From contig CAZRDB010000090.1 in assembly GCA_964598695.1 (NCBI GenBank), positions 1 to 18,952 of the forward strand: a stretch of 18,952 nt of DNA, written 5' to 3'. Position 1 is the stretch's first letter; each line of letters begins with the position of its first letter. The notes below the pieces were generated by a model. The model saw only the letters and a list, made by a program, of their open reading frames with translations. It was not told the origin of the DNA and searched no databases. Shown here one piece after another: positions 7,101 to 13,312 of the stretch. Origin of the DNA: CAZRDB01 sp964598695. GTDB lineage: Bacteria; Armatimonadota; Zipacnadia; UBA1398. The translations under genes and the position numbers were made by a program.

Positions 7101-7357
7101 GGCAACCCCCTCGAGGCATCGACGAACATCCGCACGAGCGGATCGCCCCACGCGCGCAGGACCAGCGGGGCCGCGACCACCAGCGGCAGGGCGAGGGCCA
7201 GCCCCACCGAGGCGGCCCAGCCAAGGGCTCGAAGCACACCGGGACCGGCGGCCGCACCCTCGAGGCGAAGCATCACGCGGTCTACCACATCCACCGCGGG
7301 GACCGGCTCGCAGCGCGCCAGCTCTCCCAGTCGGATCAGTTGCTGTTCGTCTCGCAT
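7097..7357 (-). CDS. Small single-pass membrane protein, probable anti-sigma factor, ECF cassette gene 2
   Basis: 86 residues, no named family recognised. The first 40 residues are charged and helical (LIRLGELARCEPVPAVDVV, then a short DRVMLRLEG helix). One strongly hydrophobic segment follows at about 45-68, then a short amphipathic tail. It has no zinc-finger Cys/His set. The ATG at 7357 has GGAGGGAG 5-7 bases upstream and lies inside the 3' end of the sigma gene (22-base overlap); its stop overlaps the next start as ATGA. Order, overlaps, size and topology are what a minimal membrane anti-sigma of the CnrY kind would show: the cytoplasmic N-terminus grips the sigma factor and the helix anchors it. 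Assignment is from context, not sequence similarity. Confidence 0.72.
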   Translation of the reverse strand: MRDEQQLIRLGELARCEPVPAVDVVDRVMLRLEGAAAGPGVLRALGWAASVGLALALPLVVAAPLVLRAWGDPLVRMFVDASRGLP

Positions 7358-8028
7358 GGATCTCCCTCCCCGTCGGCCCGCGCATACGCGTCGCGCAGCT
7401 TCGCTCGGGCCCGCAGGGCCTGCACCTTCACCATGGTCTCGCTCCACCCCGTCAGGGCCGCGGTCTCCTCGACCGAGCGTCCCTCCACATACCGCAGTGT
7501 GAGGACCAGTCGATCACGCGGCCGCAGGGTCGCGAGCAGCCGGTGCAGCAGCTCGGCGGCCCGCGCGTAGTCGATCGACTCCTCGGGCTCCCCGGCGGCT
7601 ACAGTCTCGAGATCTTCGGGAGCGACCAGCTCCGTGCGGCGGTCGCGCTTCTGCCGCTTCCAGTATGCATAGCCGACGCGCGTCGCGATCCGTGCCAACC
7701 AGTGCGCGAACGGTCCCGTTGCGCGGAAGCGCGGCAGGCTCTCGTAGGCCGCGACGAAGACCTCCTGCACGAGTTCCTCATGGGCCTCCGGGTCGCGCGA
7801 GAAGCGCCACATCAGCCGGGCGACCATCGCCTGGTGGCGCTCGACGATCGCGCGGTAGGCCTCCCCGTCTCCACCGAGGCAGCGCCGGAGGTCGAGCAGG
7901 TCCGCCGATTCGCCGCGCGCTCCGGCCGCGCGGCCCGGGGCCGGACGCGTCCGCATCGTGAGGAGCACGAAGGCGAGCTGGAGCCGCGGGAGAGCCAGAC
8001 CGAACCGTCGCGCCACGGCGCAGCTCAT
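7336..8028 (-). CDS. ECF-type RNA polymerase sigma factor, ECF cassette gene 1
   Basis: 230 residues. Region 2 (about 58-128) has AHEELVQEVFVAAYESLPRF and the FAHWLARIATRVGYAYWKRQ -10-recognition helix. Region 4 (about 157-215) has LRPRDRLVLTLRYVEGRSVEETAALTGWSETMVKVQALRARAKL in family order, with a helix-turn-helix that should read the -35 element. The N-terminal extension of about 45 residues before region 2 is longer than usual. I keep the ATG at 8028 because GGGAGGAG lies about 6-8 bases upstream; an ATG at 7956 would remove the extension but lacks such a site. The gene is divergent from the small secreted-protein gene at 8253, and matching promoter-like modules face both genes, so autoregulation is likely. 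It is clearly a different ECF group from the sigma gene at 2559. Confidence 0.93.
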   Translation of the reverse strand: MSCAVARRFGLALPRLQLAFVLLTMRTRPAPGRAAGARGESADLLDLRRCLGGDGEAYRAIVERHQAMVARLMWRFSRDPEAHEELVQEVFVAAYESLPRFRATGPFAHWLARIATRVGYAYWKRQKRDRRTELVAPEDLETVAAGEPEESIDYARAAELLHRLLATLRPRDRLVLTLRYVEGRSVEETAALTGWSETMVKVQALRARAKLRDAYARADGEGDPCETNSN

Positions 8029-8071
8029 CTCGACTCCTCCCTTCTCCGCGCGGGGCGGGCTCCACTGGGGT

Positions 8072-8106
8072 TGTGGCCAAAGGCGCCGGACGGTTACACC
8101 CCGTTC
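8072..8106 (-). promoter_or_regulatory. Candidate ECF promoter of the sigma cassette, left copy of the divergent module
   Basis: Read on the minus strand: GAACGGGGTGTAACC (8106-8092), 15 bases, then CCACA (8076-8072). The ATG of the sigma gene lies 43 bases further on. TGTAAC is a known type of ECF -35 core (for example Bacillus SigX), and the distance to the second block fits an ECF -10. The same two blocks at the same spacing occur in mirror image at 8143-8177. Confidence 0.6.
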
Positions 8107-8142
8107 GCGCCGATCGGCCGTGAGCCCTCGCGGAGCGCGCGA

Positions 8143-8177
8143 GAACGGGGTGTAACCTCACGCCCCGTGCGTCCACA
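8143..8177 (+). promoter_or_regulatory. Candidate ECF promoter of the small secreted-protein gene, right copy of the module
   Basis: GAACGGGGTGTAACC (8143-8157), 15 bases, then CCACA (8173-8177), facing the gene at 8253. It matches the left copy exactly in both blocks and in spacing, while the 15-base spacers differ. That is the pattern of promoter elements rather than of a duplicated stretch. The two 15-mers form an inverted repeat with 36 bases between them. They could instead be an operator for a dimeric regulator. Confidence 0.6.
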
Positions 8178-8252
8178 GACGGTGCAGAGCGGCAGCCGAG
8201 TGCGGGAATCGCCGCAAGCGCCGCGGAGTGGACGCCAAAGGAGGAGATCGCG

Positions 8253-8639
8253 ATGACGAAGATGACGCGTGGTGGAGCGCCGCGGTACACGGTATGGCTG
8301 GTCGCGGCCCTGTGCATGGTGGCGCTCGCGGCGGGAGTGGCCGCGGCACTGCCCGACGACGCGCAGGCGGAGGGCCAGGCCACCTTCGGACAGATGCCGG
8401 GCGGGATGGGTGGCCCCGGCGGCCAGGGCGGCATGGGCGGGCCGGGGATGATGGGCCCCGGGGGCCCGGGCGGAGGCAGTGGAGCGGCCATCGCGGTCGC
8501 CGAGGGGAAGGTGTTCGTCGTCCAGGGGCGGACCCTCTACCGGTTCGATGCCGGGACCCTCGAACTCGATGGTTCGGTGGAGATCCCGGCTGGCGAGGGC
8601 GGGATGGCCGGCCCCGGCGGCCCGCCGCCCGTCCAGTAG
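8253..8639 (+). CDS. Small secreted Gly/Met/Pro-rich protein with one propeller-blade-like segment
   Basis: 128 residues. Residues 1-32 form a signal peptide (basic start, hydrophobic VWLVAALCMVALAAGVAAA). Residues 45-77 are a low-complexity Gly/Met/Pro stretch with repeated GGMGGPG-like units. Residues 79-112 (AIAVAEGKVFVVQGRTLYRF and on to VEIP) form a strand pattern like a single blade of a PQQ- or YVTN-type propeller. The end is again Gly/Pro-rich. The start is certain: AAAGGAGGAG at 8237-8246 is a near-perfect ribosome site. It is the divergent partner of the ECF cassette and shares its promoter module, so it is probably a direct target of that sigma factor. The function is unknown; a single blade cannot form a propeller, so it may dock on another protein or be a stress-linked envelope peptide. 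Confidence 0.82.
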   Translation: MTKMTRGGAPRYTVWLVAALCMVALAAGVAAALPDDAQAEGQATFGQMPGGMGGPGGQGGMGGPGMMGPGGPGGGSGAAIAVAEGKVFVVQGRTLYRFDAGTLELDGSVEIPAGEGGMAGPGGPPPVQ

Positions 8640-8678
8640 CCAGAGGCGGTCGCCGGACTTCGGGTAGCACCGAAGAGG

Positions 8679-8710
8679 CAGGAGGGGCGCTGGCAGGAGC
8701 GCCCCTCCTG
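8679..8710. terminator. Strong hairpin between convergent genes, probable bidirectional terminator
   Basis: CAGGAGGGGCGCT (8679-8691) and AGCGCCCCTCCTG (8698-8710) pair perfectly over 13 bp with a 6-base loop. It lies 39 bases after the stop at 8639 and 38 bases after the minus-strand stop at 8749, so it is central between the two convergent genes. There is no T-run on either side, which is common in very GC-rich genomes. Confidence 0.7.
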
Positions 8711-8748
8711 CGCCGTACCGCGGGCGGCATGCCTCCGGGCGCACCGCG

Positions 8749-11703
8749 CTACCCCTCCCGCCGGACCTTGCACGCGACGTCGCGCGCGACACGGCCCGGG
8801 CGGATGTGCAGCGCGCCGCCCGTCGCGATCGCGGTCTCCGCGCGCACGGGCTCACCGGTGCGCGTGTCGAACCACTCGATGCGGTAGGAGCCCTCGCGCA
8901 GCCCGCGGAGGGCGAACGAGACCGTCTCGGGCGTGGGTTCGGGCTCCTGCCCCGCGGCATCGGTCTTCCAGTTGCTCGACTCGTTGTGCAGCCACAGGAT
9001 CGCGAAGTCGTCGGTCGCGATCCCGTAGACGTCGAGGCCGGTCGCGAAGCGGGGGTCGACGCACCCCTCGAAGCGGTAGCTCGAGACCTCCACCCAGTCG
9101 CCGCCAGCGTTGTCGACCTCGACGGTGTGGTGGCCGGGCGGGAGATCGACGGTGTAGTCCTCGTCGTAGGTGCTGTACCAGCCGTCCCAGTCGGGCTGGT
9201 ACTCCGACGACTTGTACTCGCCCTCCCCTGGGGGCCCGGCCGTGAGCGTCTTCCCCCACGCGAGCGCGCCATCGACCGTGACGCGCAGGAGGGCGCCGCT
9301 CGAGACGCGGCCGACATGTAGGGCGAGGCGGCCGCCCTCGGGGCACGAGACCGTGAACCGGAGCGGCATCCGGTACTCGGGCTTGCCGGAGCTGAACAGG
9401 GTCGACGAGAAGGTTCCCTCACCCACCACCGCCCCGCTCGGATCGAGGGTGAAGTCCGTCCCGGTCGACCGCCCCCACCCCATGCCGGGGACGATGGTGG
9501 CGCTACCCCACGGCGCGCCGGCACGCTCGGGGAGGGCGGGCGCAGTGGTGTCGGCGAGCCGCGCATCGAGATCGGCCCAGGGGACATCGGACGCGAACCG
9601 CGCGAGAGCCGCGAACTCCCGGTAGAGGCCCTTGGGCTCGACGTAGCCGTCCCAGTACCACACCATCGCGCCGCCCATCGAGCGCGAGGCCATCGCCGCC
9701 CACAGGCCGTTGTGGAGGTTCGTCGCCTTGCCCTCGGGGTCATAGGCGCTGTCGGAGGACCGCCAGTCGATCCCGAACTCGCCGAGGAGGTACGGCTTGC
9801 CGAACTGGGTGGTGTAGCGGCGGGCCTGTCCGGCGACCGCCTCGGTGCAGTCGGCGAGGTCGCCGGAGCCGTAGAAGTGGGTCTGGCTGTAGTCCATGGT
9901 CGGGAGCGCCCAGACCTGGTCATCGCCGTAGGTGGTCGTCAGCAGGTGGCGGTAGGGGTCGATGCTGCGGACGTAGTCGGCCATCTCGGCGATCCAGGGG
10001 GCCGGCGCGTTCACCTCGTTCCAGAACTCGAAGCTGAGCGCGTTCGGCGACCAGCCCCACCGCGCGATCGTGTAGCGGAGCTTGCGCTTGTACAGCGCGC
10101 GCGCGCGCGGGTCGGTCCAGAACTCGTCCGGCGTGGCGCACGGGCCGCCGTTCGCGGCGTTGTAGGGGCTCCGGTCCCAACACTGCTCGCCGAAGAAGGC
10201 CTTCGTGTCGAGCAACTCGCCGTGGTAGCCGAGGCAGAGCATGAGGGCAATGCCCTCGCGACCGGCGAGTGCGAGCAGGTAGTCGAGGCGGGCGGCGTTG
10301 TCGGGGCTGTACAGGCCCAGGCCGTAGAAGCGGCCGCGCGCGCTGGGGTCAGAGGCGCTCCACTCGAGCCCCATGTTCCAGCGCACGAGCCAGATCCGGG
10401 CGTAGTTGCCGCCGGCGCGCCCGAGCTTCGCGAACCACGTGTCGTAGTCGACGGTCTGGGCATCGCCACCCCAGCAGACGTTCTCGCCCACCGCGAAGTA
10501 GGGCTCGCCGGAATCGTAGCGGAGGTAGTACGGCGAACGCTCGCTGCGGCGGATGAAGCCGCGGCCGTCCCCCGGCGCGACGTCGAACGACAGCGGCCGG
10601 CTCCGGACCGTCCCCGAGCGGTCGCGGACAGAGACCACGCACTCGTGGCGCCCGGTCGCCATCGGCGAGAAGCGGACCAACCACTCGCCGGGGCCGGTCT
10701 TCCGCAGCCGCTCGCGGCCGTCGTCGGCCAGACGCTCGTACGGGACGCACCATAAGCCGGGAACGGTCCACGCCGCGCCGCCGGGCCCTCGGAACCGAGC
10801 CGAGACGTCGATGTCCTCCGGGTCGAACGGGTTGTCGTAGGTCGCGTCGAGATCGAGTCGGAGCGTGACGGGCTCGTACTGGACCGCCTCGGCGGGCTCC
10901 ACCGCGACGCCCCGCAGCGCGAGGGGGGCCTGGGCGGCGAAGACCACTGTCTCACGCTCGACGCGCGCGCGGGCCTCCGCGGTCGCCTCCTCGGCCTGCG
11001 CGGCCGTGAAGGGGCGGAGGAGGAGGTCGAATGCGAGCGGCGTGGCGGGGTCCAGCTCGCGTACCCCGGCGAGCGGAAGCTGCAGCTCGAACCGGTCGAC
11101 GCCGAACTGCCGGTTGTCCTGGAGCTGCGCGGTGTAGAGGCCGGCCGGAAGATCGAACCGGAGCCCGGAGTCGCCCTCCGGCAGGCGCCACGCGACCCAG
11201 CCGGGGCGTCCGTTCGCGAGCACGTAGGGCTCGGGCAGGGCTGCAGGCAGCGTGTCGCTCCGGAGGTCGCCGTCCTCGTGCATCCACCAGACACCGCCGG
11301 CGCTCGAGGTCGGCAGGTTCGCGCGGAGCACGACCATAGCGCTCGGGATCGGAGCGGTGGCCCGGATCCGGTAGGTCAGGCGGACCCCCTCGGCGGAGGG
11401 CTCGGCGCGCAGGCGGAACTCGATGGCCCCCTCCTCGGCGGGGAGGACGCCCTCGACCGCGAGGCCGCCCTCCCCCTCGGGCGCCGTGGCGGCGCCCGCG
11501 ATCAGCGCCTCCTGGTGGGCGATCGTACGCGACCAGTCCGGCGAGACGATGCTGACGGACAGGTCGCAGGCCACGACGGCATCTCCGACCCGCACGGCCC
11601 GCAGCACGCCGGCCGGGGTTGTCTCCAGGGACAGAGCCGAGCCCTGTGCCAGCCCGGTCGAGGCACAGAGGGAGACGAGAAGGGCAGCGAGTGCGATCCG
11701 CAT
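8749..11703 (-). CDS. Secreted DUF5060-type glycoside hydrolase (GH5-like TIM barrel)
   Basis: 984 residues. A clear signal peptide (1-20, ending GLAQ) is followed by a beta-rich N-terminal region of no recognised family (about 21-260). A DUF5060-like beta-sandwich follows (about 263-376, with NPFDPEDIDVSARFRGPGG and a GRHECVVSVRD strand). A GH5-like TIM barrel covers about 385-700. The acid/base is probably E563 in SFEFWNEVNAP and the nucleophile E642 in YLLGEFGIDWR; aromatic residues line the site (HFYG at 609-612, WYWDG at 682-686). The C-terminus has a jelly-roll, carbohydrate-binding-like domain (about 775-880) and a last beta-sandwich. It should cut a plant-type or algal polysaccharide outside the cell; the substrate is not readable. 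The ATG at 11703 has GGAGG 7 bases upstream. It is a single-gene unit; the divergent neighbour is a small ORF at 11822. Confidence 0.88.
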   Translation of the reverse strand: MRIALAALLVSLCASTGLAQGSALSLETTPAGVLRAVRVGDAVVACDLSVSIVSPDWSRTIAHQEALIAGAATAPEGEGGLAVEGVLPAEEGAIEFRLRAEPSAEGVRLTYRIRATAPIPSAMVVLRANLPTSSAGGVWWMHEDGDLRSDTLPAALPEPYVLANGRPGWVAWRLPEGDSGLRFDLPAGLYTAQLQDNRQFGVDRFELQLPLAGVRELDPATPLAFDLLLRPFTAAQAEEATAEARARVERETVVFAAQAPLALRGVAVEPAEAVQYEPVTLRLDLDATYDNPFDPEDIDVSARFRGPGGAAWTVPGLWCVPYERLADDGRERLRKTGPGEWLVRFSPMATGRHECVVSVRDRSGTVRSRPLSFDVAPGDGRGFIRRSERSPYYLRYDSGEPYFAVGENVCWGGDAQTVDYDTWFAKLGRAGGNYARIWLVRWNMGLEWSASDPSARGRFYGLGLYSPDNAARLDYLLALAGREGIALMLCLGYHGELLDTKAFFGEQCWDRSPYNAANGGPCATPDEFWTDPRARALYKRKLRYTIARWGWSPNALSFEFWNEVNAPAPWIAEMADYVRSIDPYRHLLTTTYGDDQVWALPTMDYSQTHFYGSGDLADCTEAVAGQARRYTTQFGKPYLLGEFGIDWRSSDSAYDPEGKATNLHNGLWAAMASRSMGGAMVWYWDGYVEPKGLYREFAALARFASDVPWADLDARLADTTAPALPERAGAPWGSATIVPGMGWGRSTGTDFTLDPSGAVVGEGTFSSTLFSSGKPEYRMPLRFTVSCPEGGRLALHVGRVSSGALLRVTVDGALAWGKTLTAGPPGEGEYKSSEYQPDWDGWYSTYDEDYTVDLPPGHHTVEVDNAGGDWVEVSSYRFEGCVDPRFATGLDVYGIATDDFAILWLHNESSNWKTDAAGQEPEPTPETVSFALRGLREGSYRIEWFDTRTGEPVRAETAIATGGALHIRPGRVARDVACKVRREG

Positions 11704-11741
11704 GGGCCTGCCTCCGCGACCGCCGTCCGCCCGATGCCTTC

Positions 11742-11759
11742 GGCCCCGCTTCCGGGGCC
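11742..11759. repeat. Short palindrome in the divergent upstream region of the glycosidase gene
   Basis: GGCCCCG (11742-11748) and CGGGGCC (11753-11759) pair over 7 bp with the loop CTTC. It lies 39 bases upstream of the glycosidase start and 63 bases before the small plus-strand ORF. It might be an operator or a leader hairpin; by itself it could be chance in this base composition. I see no -10/-35 pair in the 118-base gap. Confidence 0.35.
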
Positions 11760-11821
11760 ACCTCCGCCGTCACCGGGGGCGGGCCGGTTCGTCCGTGGAG
11801 CGGGAGGGAGTGACGAGCGCG

Positions 11822-11947
11822 ATGTGGCCCACCAACGCGGGACTCGAGGTCATCTGGGCGGGGTTCGAGTGGATCTGGGACAAGGTGCTCTTGGCGGTTG
11901 AGTGGCTGGCGGAGGTGGTGGCCGACGCCATCGACCGCCTCCGTTAA
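11822..11947 (+). CDS. Small Trp-rich amphipathic peptide (41 residues)
   Basis: The ORF from ATG 11822 to TAA 11947 encodes 41 residues with five tryptophans. After a short WPTNAG head, the rest is one continuous amphipathic helix: hydrophobic W/I/V/L/F residues recur every three or four positions and acidic residues fill the other face. About 38 of 41 codons end in G or C, which matches real genes here. GGGAGGGAG at 11802-11810 is a ribosome site, about 11 bases from the ATG; a GTG start at 11810 is possible but overlaps it. There is no signal peptide. It could be a membrane-surface peptide, a small-protein regulator or a peptide toxin; nothing in the sequence decides. It is divergent from the glycosidase gene and converges on the peptidase fragment at 12059. 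Confidence 0.55.
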   Translation: MWPTNAGLEVIWAGFEWIWDKVLLAVEWLAEVVADAIDRLR

Positions 11948-12058
11948 CGGCGAGCGGAGCGCCAGAGGGGCTGACCGGAGACGGACCCGTGGGGAGACGA
12001 CGGGCGCACGGCCCGCTCCGGCCGGGAGCCGATCGCTCGCCTCATGCCGTCAAGGCCC

Positions 12059-13306
12059 CTACCGTTCCACCACGTGCACCGTCACGTCGACCATCTCGCT
12101 CACCCGCACGCCGTCGATCACGTAGAAGCGGAGCAGGACATCGCCGGGCTTGTCCGGCGCCTGGGCGGTGAATGTCGCGCCGGTGCCGCGCTCCGGACCT
12201 GGGACACCCCAGCTCCGGCGCTTCCAGCGGTAGGCGAGCGGCTGTCCCTCGGGGTCGTAGCTGCCGCTGCCGTCGAGTGTGTACTCGGCCCCGCATGCGA
12301 CCGTAGTCTCGGCCTCGCAGACCGCCACCGGCTTCAGGTTGCGCTCGCGGATCGCCTCGGGGATCTCCGGGCGGGCGATCGGAGTGGCCTCCGAGGTCGG
12401 GTGCAGGCTGGTGCGGACCGCGTACCGCCCGCGCACCTCGCCGCGGAAGAAGGCCTGGTTGAACTCGGTGAGCGGGAGCCACGAGAACTCGGTCTCCTCG
12501 CCGCTCTCGATCTTGAGCAGCAGGAGCCCCTCGACCTCCCAGACGTTCGGGGTGAAGGCGACCTCGCCATCCTCCCGACGGAACGGGTTCCACATCGGCG
12601 TCTCGCCCTCGACCTCGTCGGTCGCGGGGTCATCCCACGCCGCGTCCGAATCCTTGGGGAAGAAGAACCGGCCGTCCTCGTCGGTGTTGCCGGCGAACTT
12701 GGGTCGGTCGGAGAGGTACTTCTCGCCGGCGTCCTCGATCCCCGGCACCTGCGAGACATGGTAGACCGTCACGGCCGCGCCCACCAGCGGGCGGTCGTCG
12801 ATGTCGGTGACTTCGAGGACGTTCTCCCAGTCGGGGATCAGCCAGCCCTGGGTGCCCCAGAAGCGGTCGCCCCGGTAGCCGCGGAAGTGGTGGATCTGGC
12901 CGGCGTTCGCCGGGTGCAGCCACATATGGCAGTAGTCCATGAGCGGGGTGTAGCCCACCCCGCACGGGACGTTGTTGGCGGTGGAGAAGGAGAGCATCTC
13001 GCCCTGGATCGTCGGCAGCAGCGCGCCGCCCGCGTAGGGCGCGCCCTCGGCGTCGGTGAGGAAGACGTTCGAGGCCTGCACCCCGTAGCCGTAGAGGTCG
13101 GGGAGCTGCATGTAGGTGTGACCGAACTCGTGGATCAGGCCCGAATCGGTCGCCATCAGCTCGGCGTGGGAGCCCACGGGGAAGCCGCCGTCGTACAGGT
13201 CCTCGGCGGCCTCCGGCGGGTCGGGCTGTCCCTCCGGCGCCATGGGGTAGATCAGATCGGTGCGGAAGGCGTCGGCAACCCCGACCGGAGAGGTCTCGGG
13301 GTACAC
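12059..13306 (-). CDS. C-terminal part of a broken secreted metallopeptidase (HEFGH motif, PKD domain)
   Basis: 415 residues from the GTG at 13306. This half holds the zinc-peptidase active site, HEFGH at residues 59-63 (H and H as zinc ligands, E as catalyst), followed by LPDLYGYG as in M6-type and related peptidases. Past the catalytic region (to about 160) come a beta-rich domain (about 168-300, with VPGIEDAG and DEDGRFFFPKD) and a C-terminal PKD-like domain (about 326-413, with TLDGSGSYDPEG and VTVHV). The reading frame is the same as the preceding ORF and separated from it by only TAG-GCC, so this is one protein interrupted by a stop codon. It has no signal peptide and no good ribosome site before the GTG (only a weak TAGG), so as a separate gene it would not be exported. 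Confidence 0.78.
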   Translation of the reverse strand: MYPETSPVGVADAFRTDLIYPMAPEGQPDPPEAAEDLYDGGFPVGSHAELMATDSGLIHEFGHTYMQLPDLYGYGVQASNVFLTDAEGAPYAGGALLPTIQGEMLSFSTANNVPCGVGYTPLMDYCHMWLHPANAGQIHHFRGYRGDRFWGTQGWLIPDWENVLEVTDIDDRPLVGAAVTVYHVSQVPGIEDAGEKYLSDRPKFAGNTDEDGRFFFPKDSDAAWDDPATDEVEGETPMWNPFRREDGEVAFTPNVWEVEGLLLLKIESGEETEFSWLPLTEFNQAFFRGEVRGRYAVRTSLHPTSEATPIARPEIPEAIRERNLKPVAVCEAETTVACGAEYTLDGSGSYDPEGQPLAYRWKRRSWGVPGPERGTGATFTAQAPDKPGDVLLRFYVIDGVRVSEMVDVTVHVVER

Positions 13307-13309
13307 GGC

Positions 13310-13312
13310 CTA
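13310..13312 (-). other. In-frame amber stop inside the metallopeptidase gene
   Basis: TAG lies between codon CGC (Arg) and GCC (Ala). The frame is open on both sides over 922 codons from ATG 14830 to TAG 12059, and one peptidase domain spans the break. Other genes of this window end in TAG at 8 sites, so TAG is an ordinary stop here, and a CAG-to-TAG change, a sequencing error or programmed readthrough are the options. Confidence 0.85.

Noticed and set aside
6817..8256. Plus-strand ORF of 479 codons over the second sigma cassette
   Set aside because: It covers three well-supported minus-strand genes and the divergent promoter region; its sequence is low-complexity Arg/Pro/Ser.
10095..10125. 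Alternating GC run (cgcgcgcgcg) as a Z-DNA or repeat element
   Set aside because: It lies inside the glycosidase coding sequence and encodes ordinary Arg/Ala codons.
13304..13312. Reassigned TAG codon (pyrrolysine or an amber-decoding code) as explanation for the broken peptidase
   Set aside because: Not supported as a general code: eight other TAG codons in this window end well-defined genes, and no pyrrolysine gene is in the window. Local readthrough is left open as a finding.
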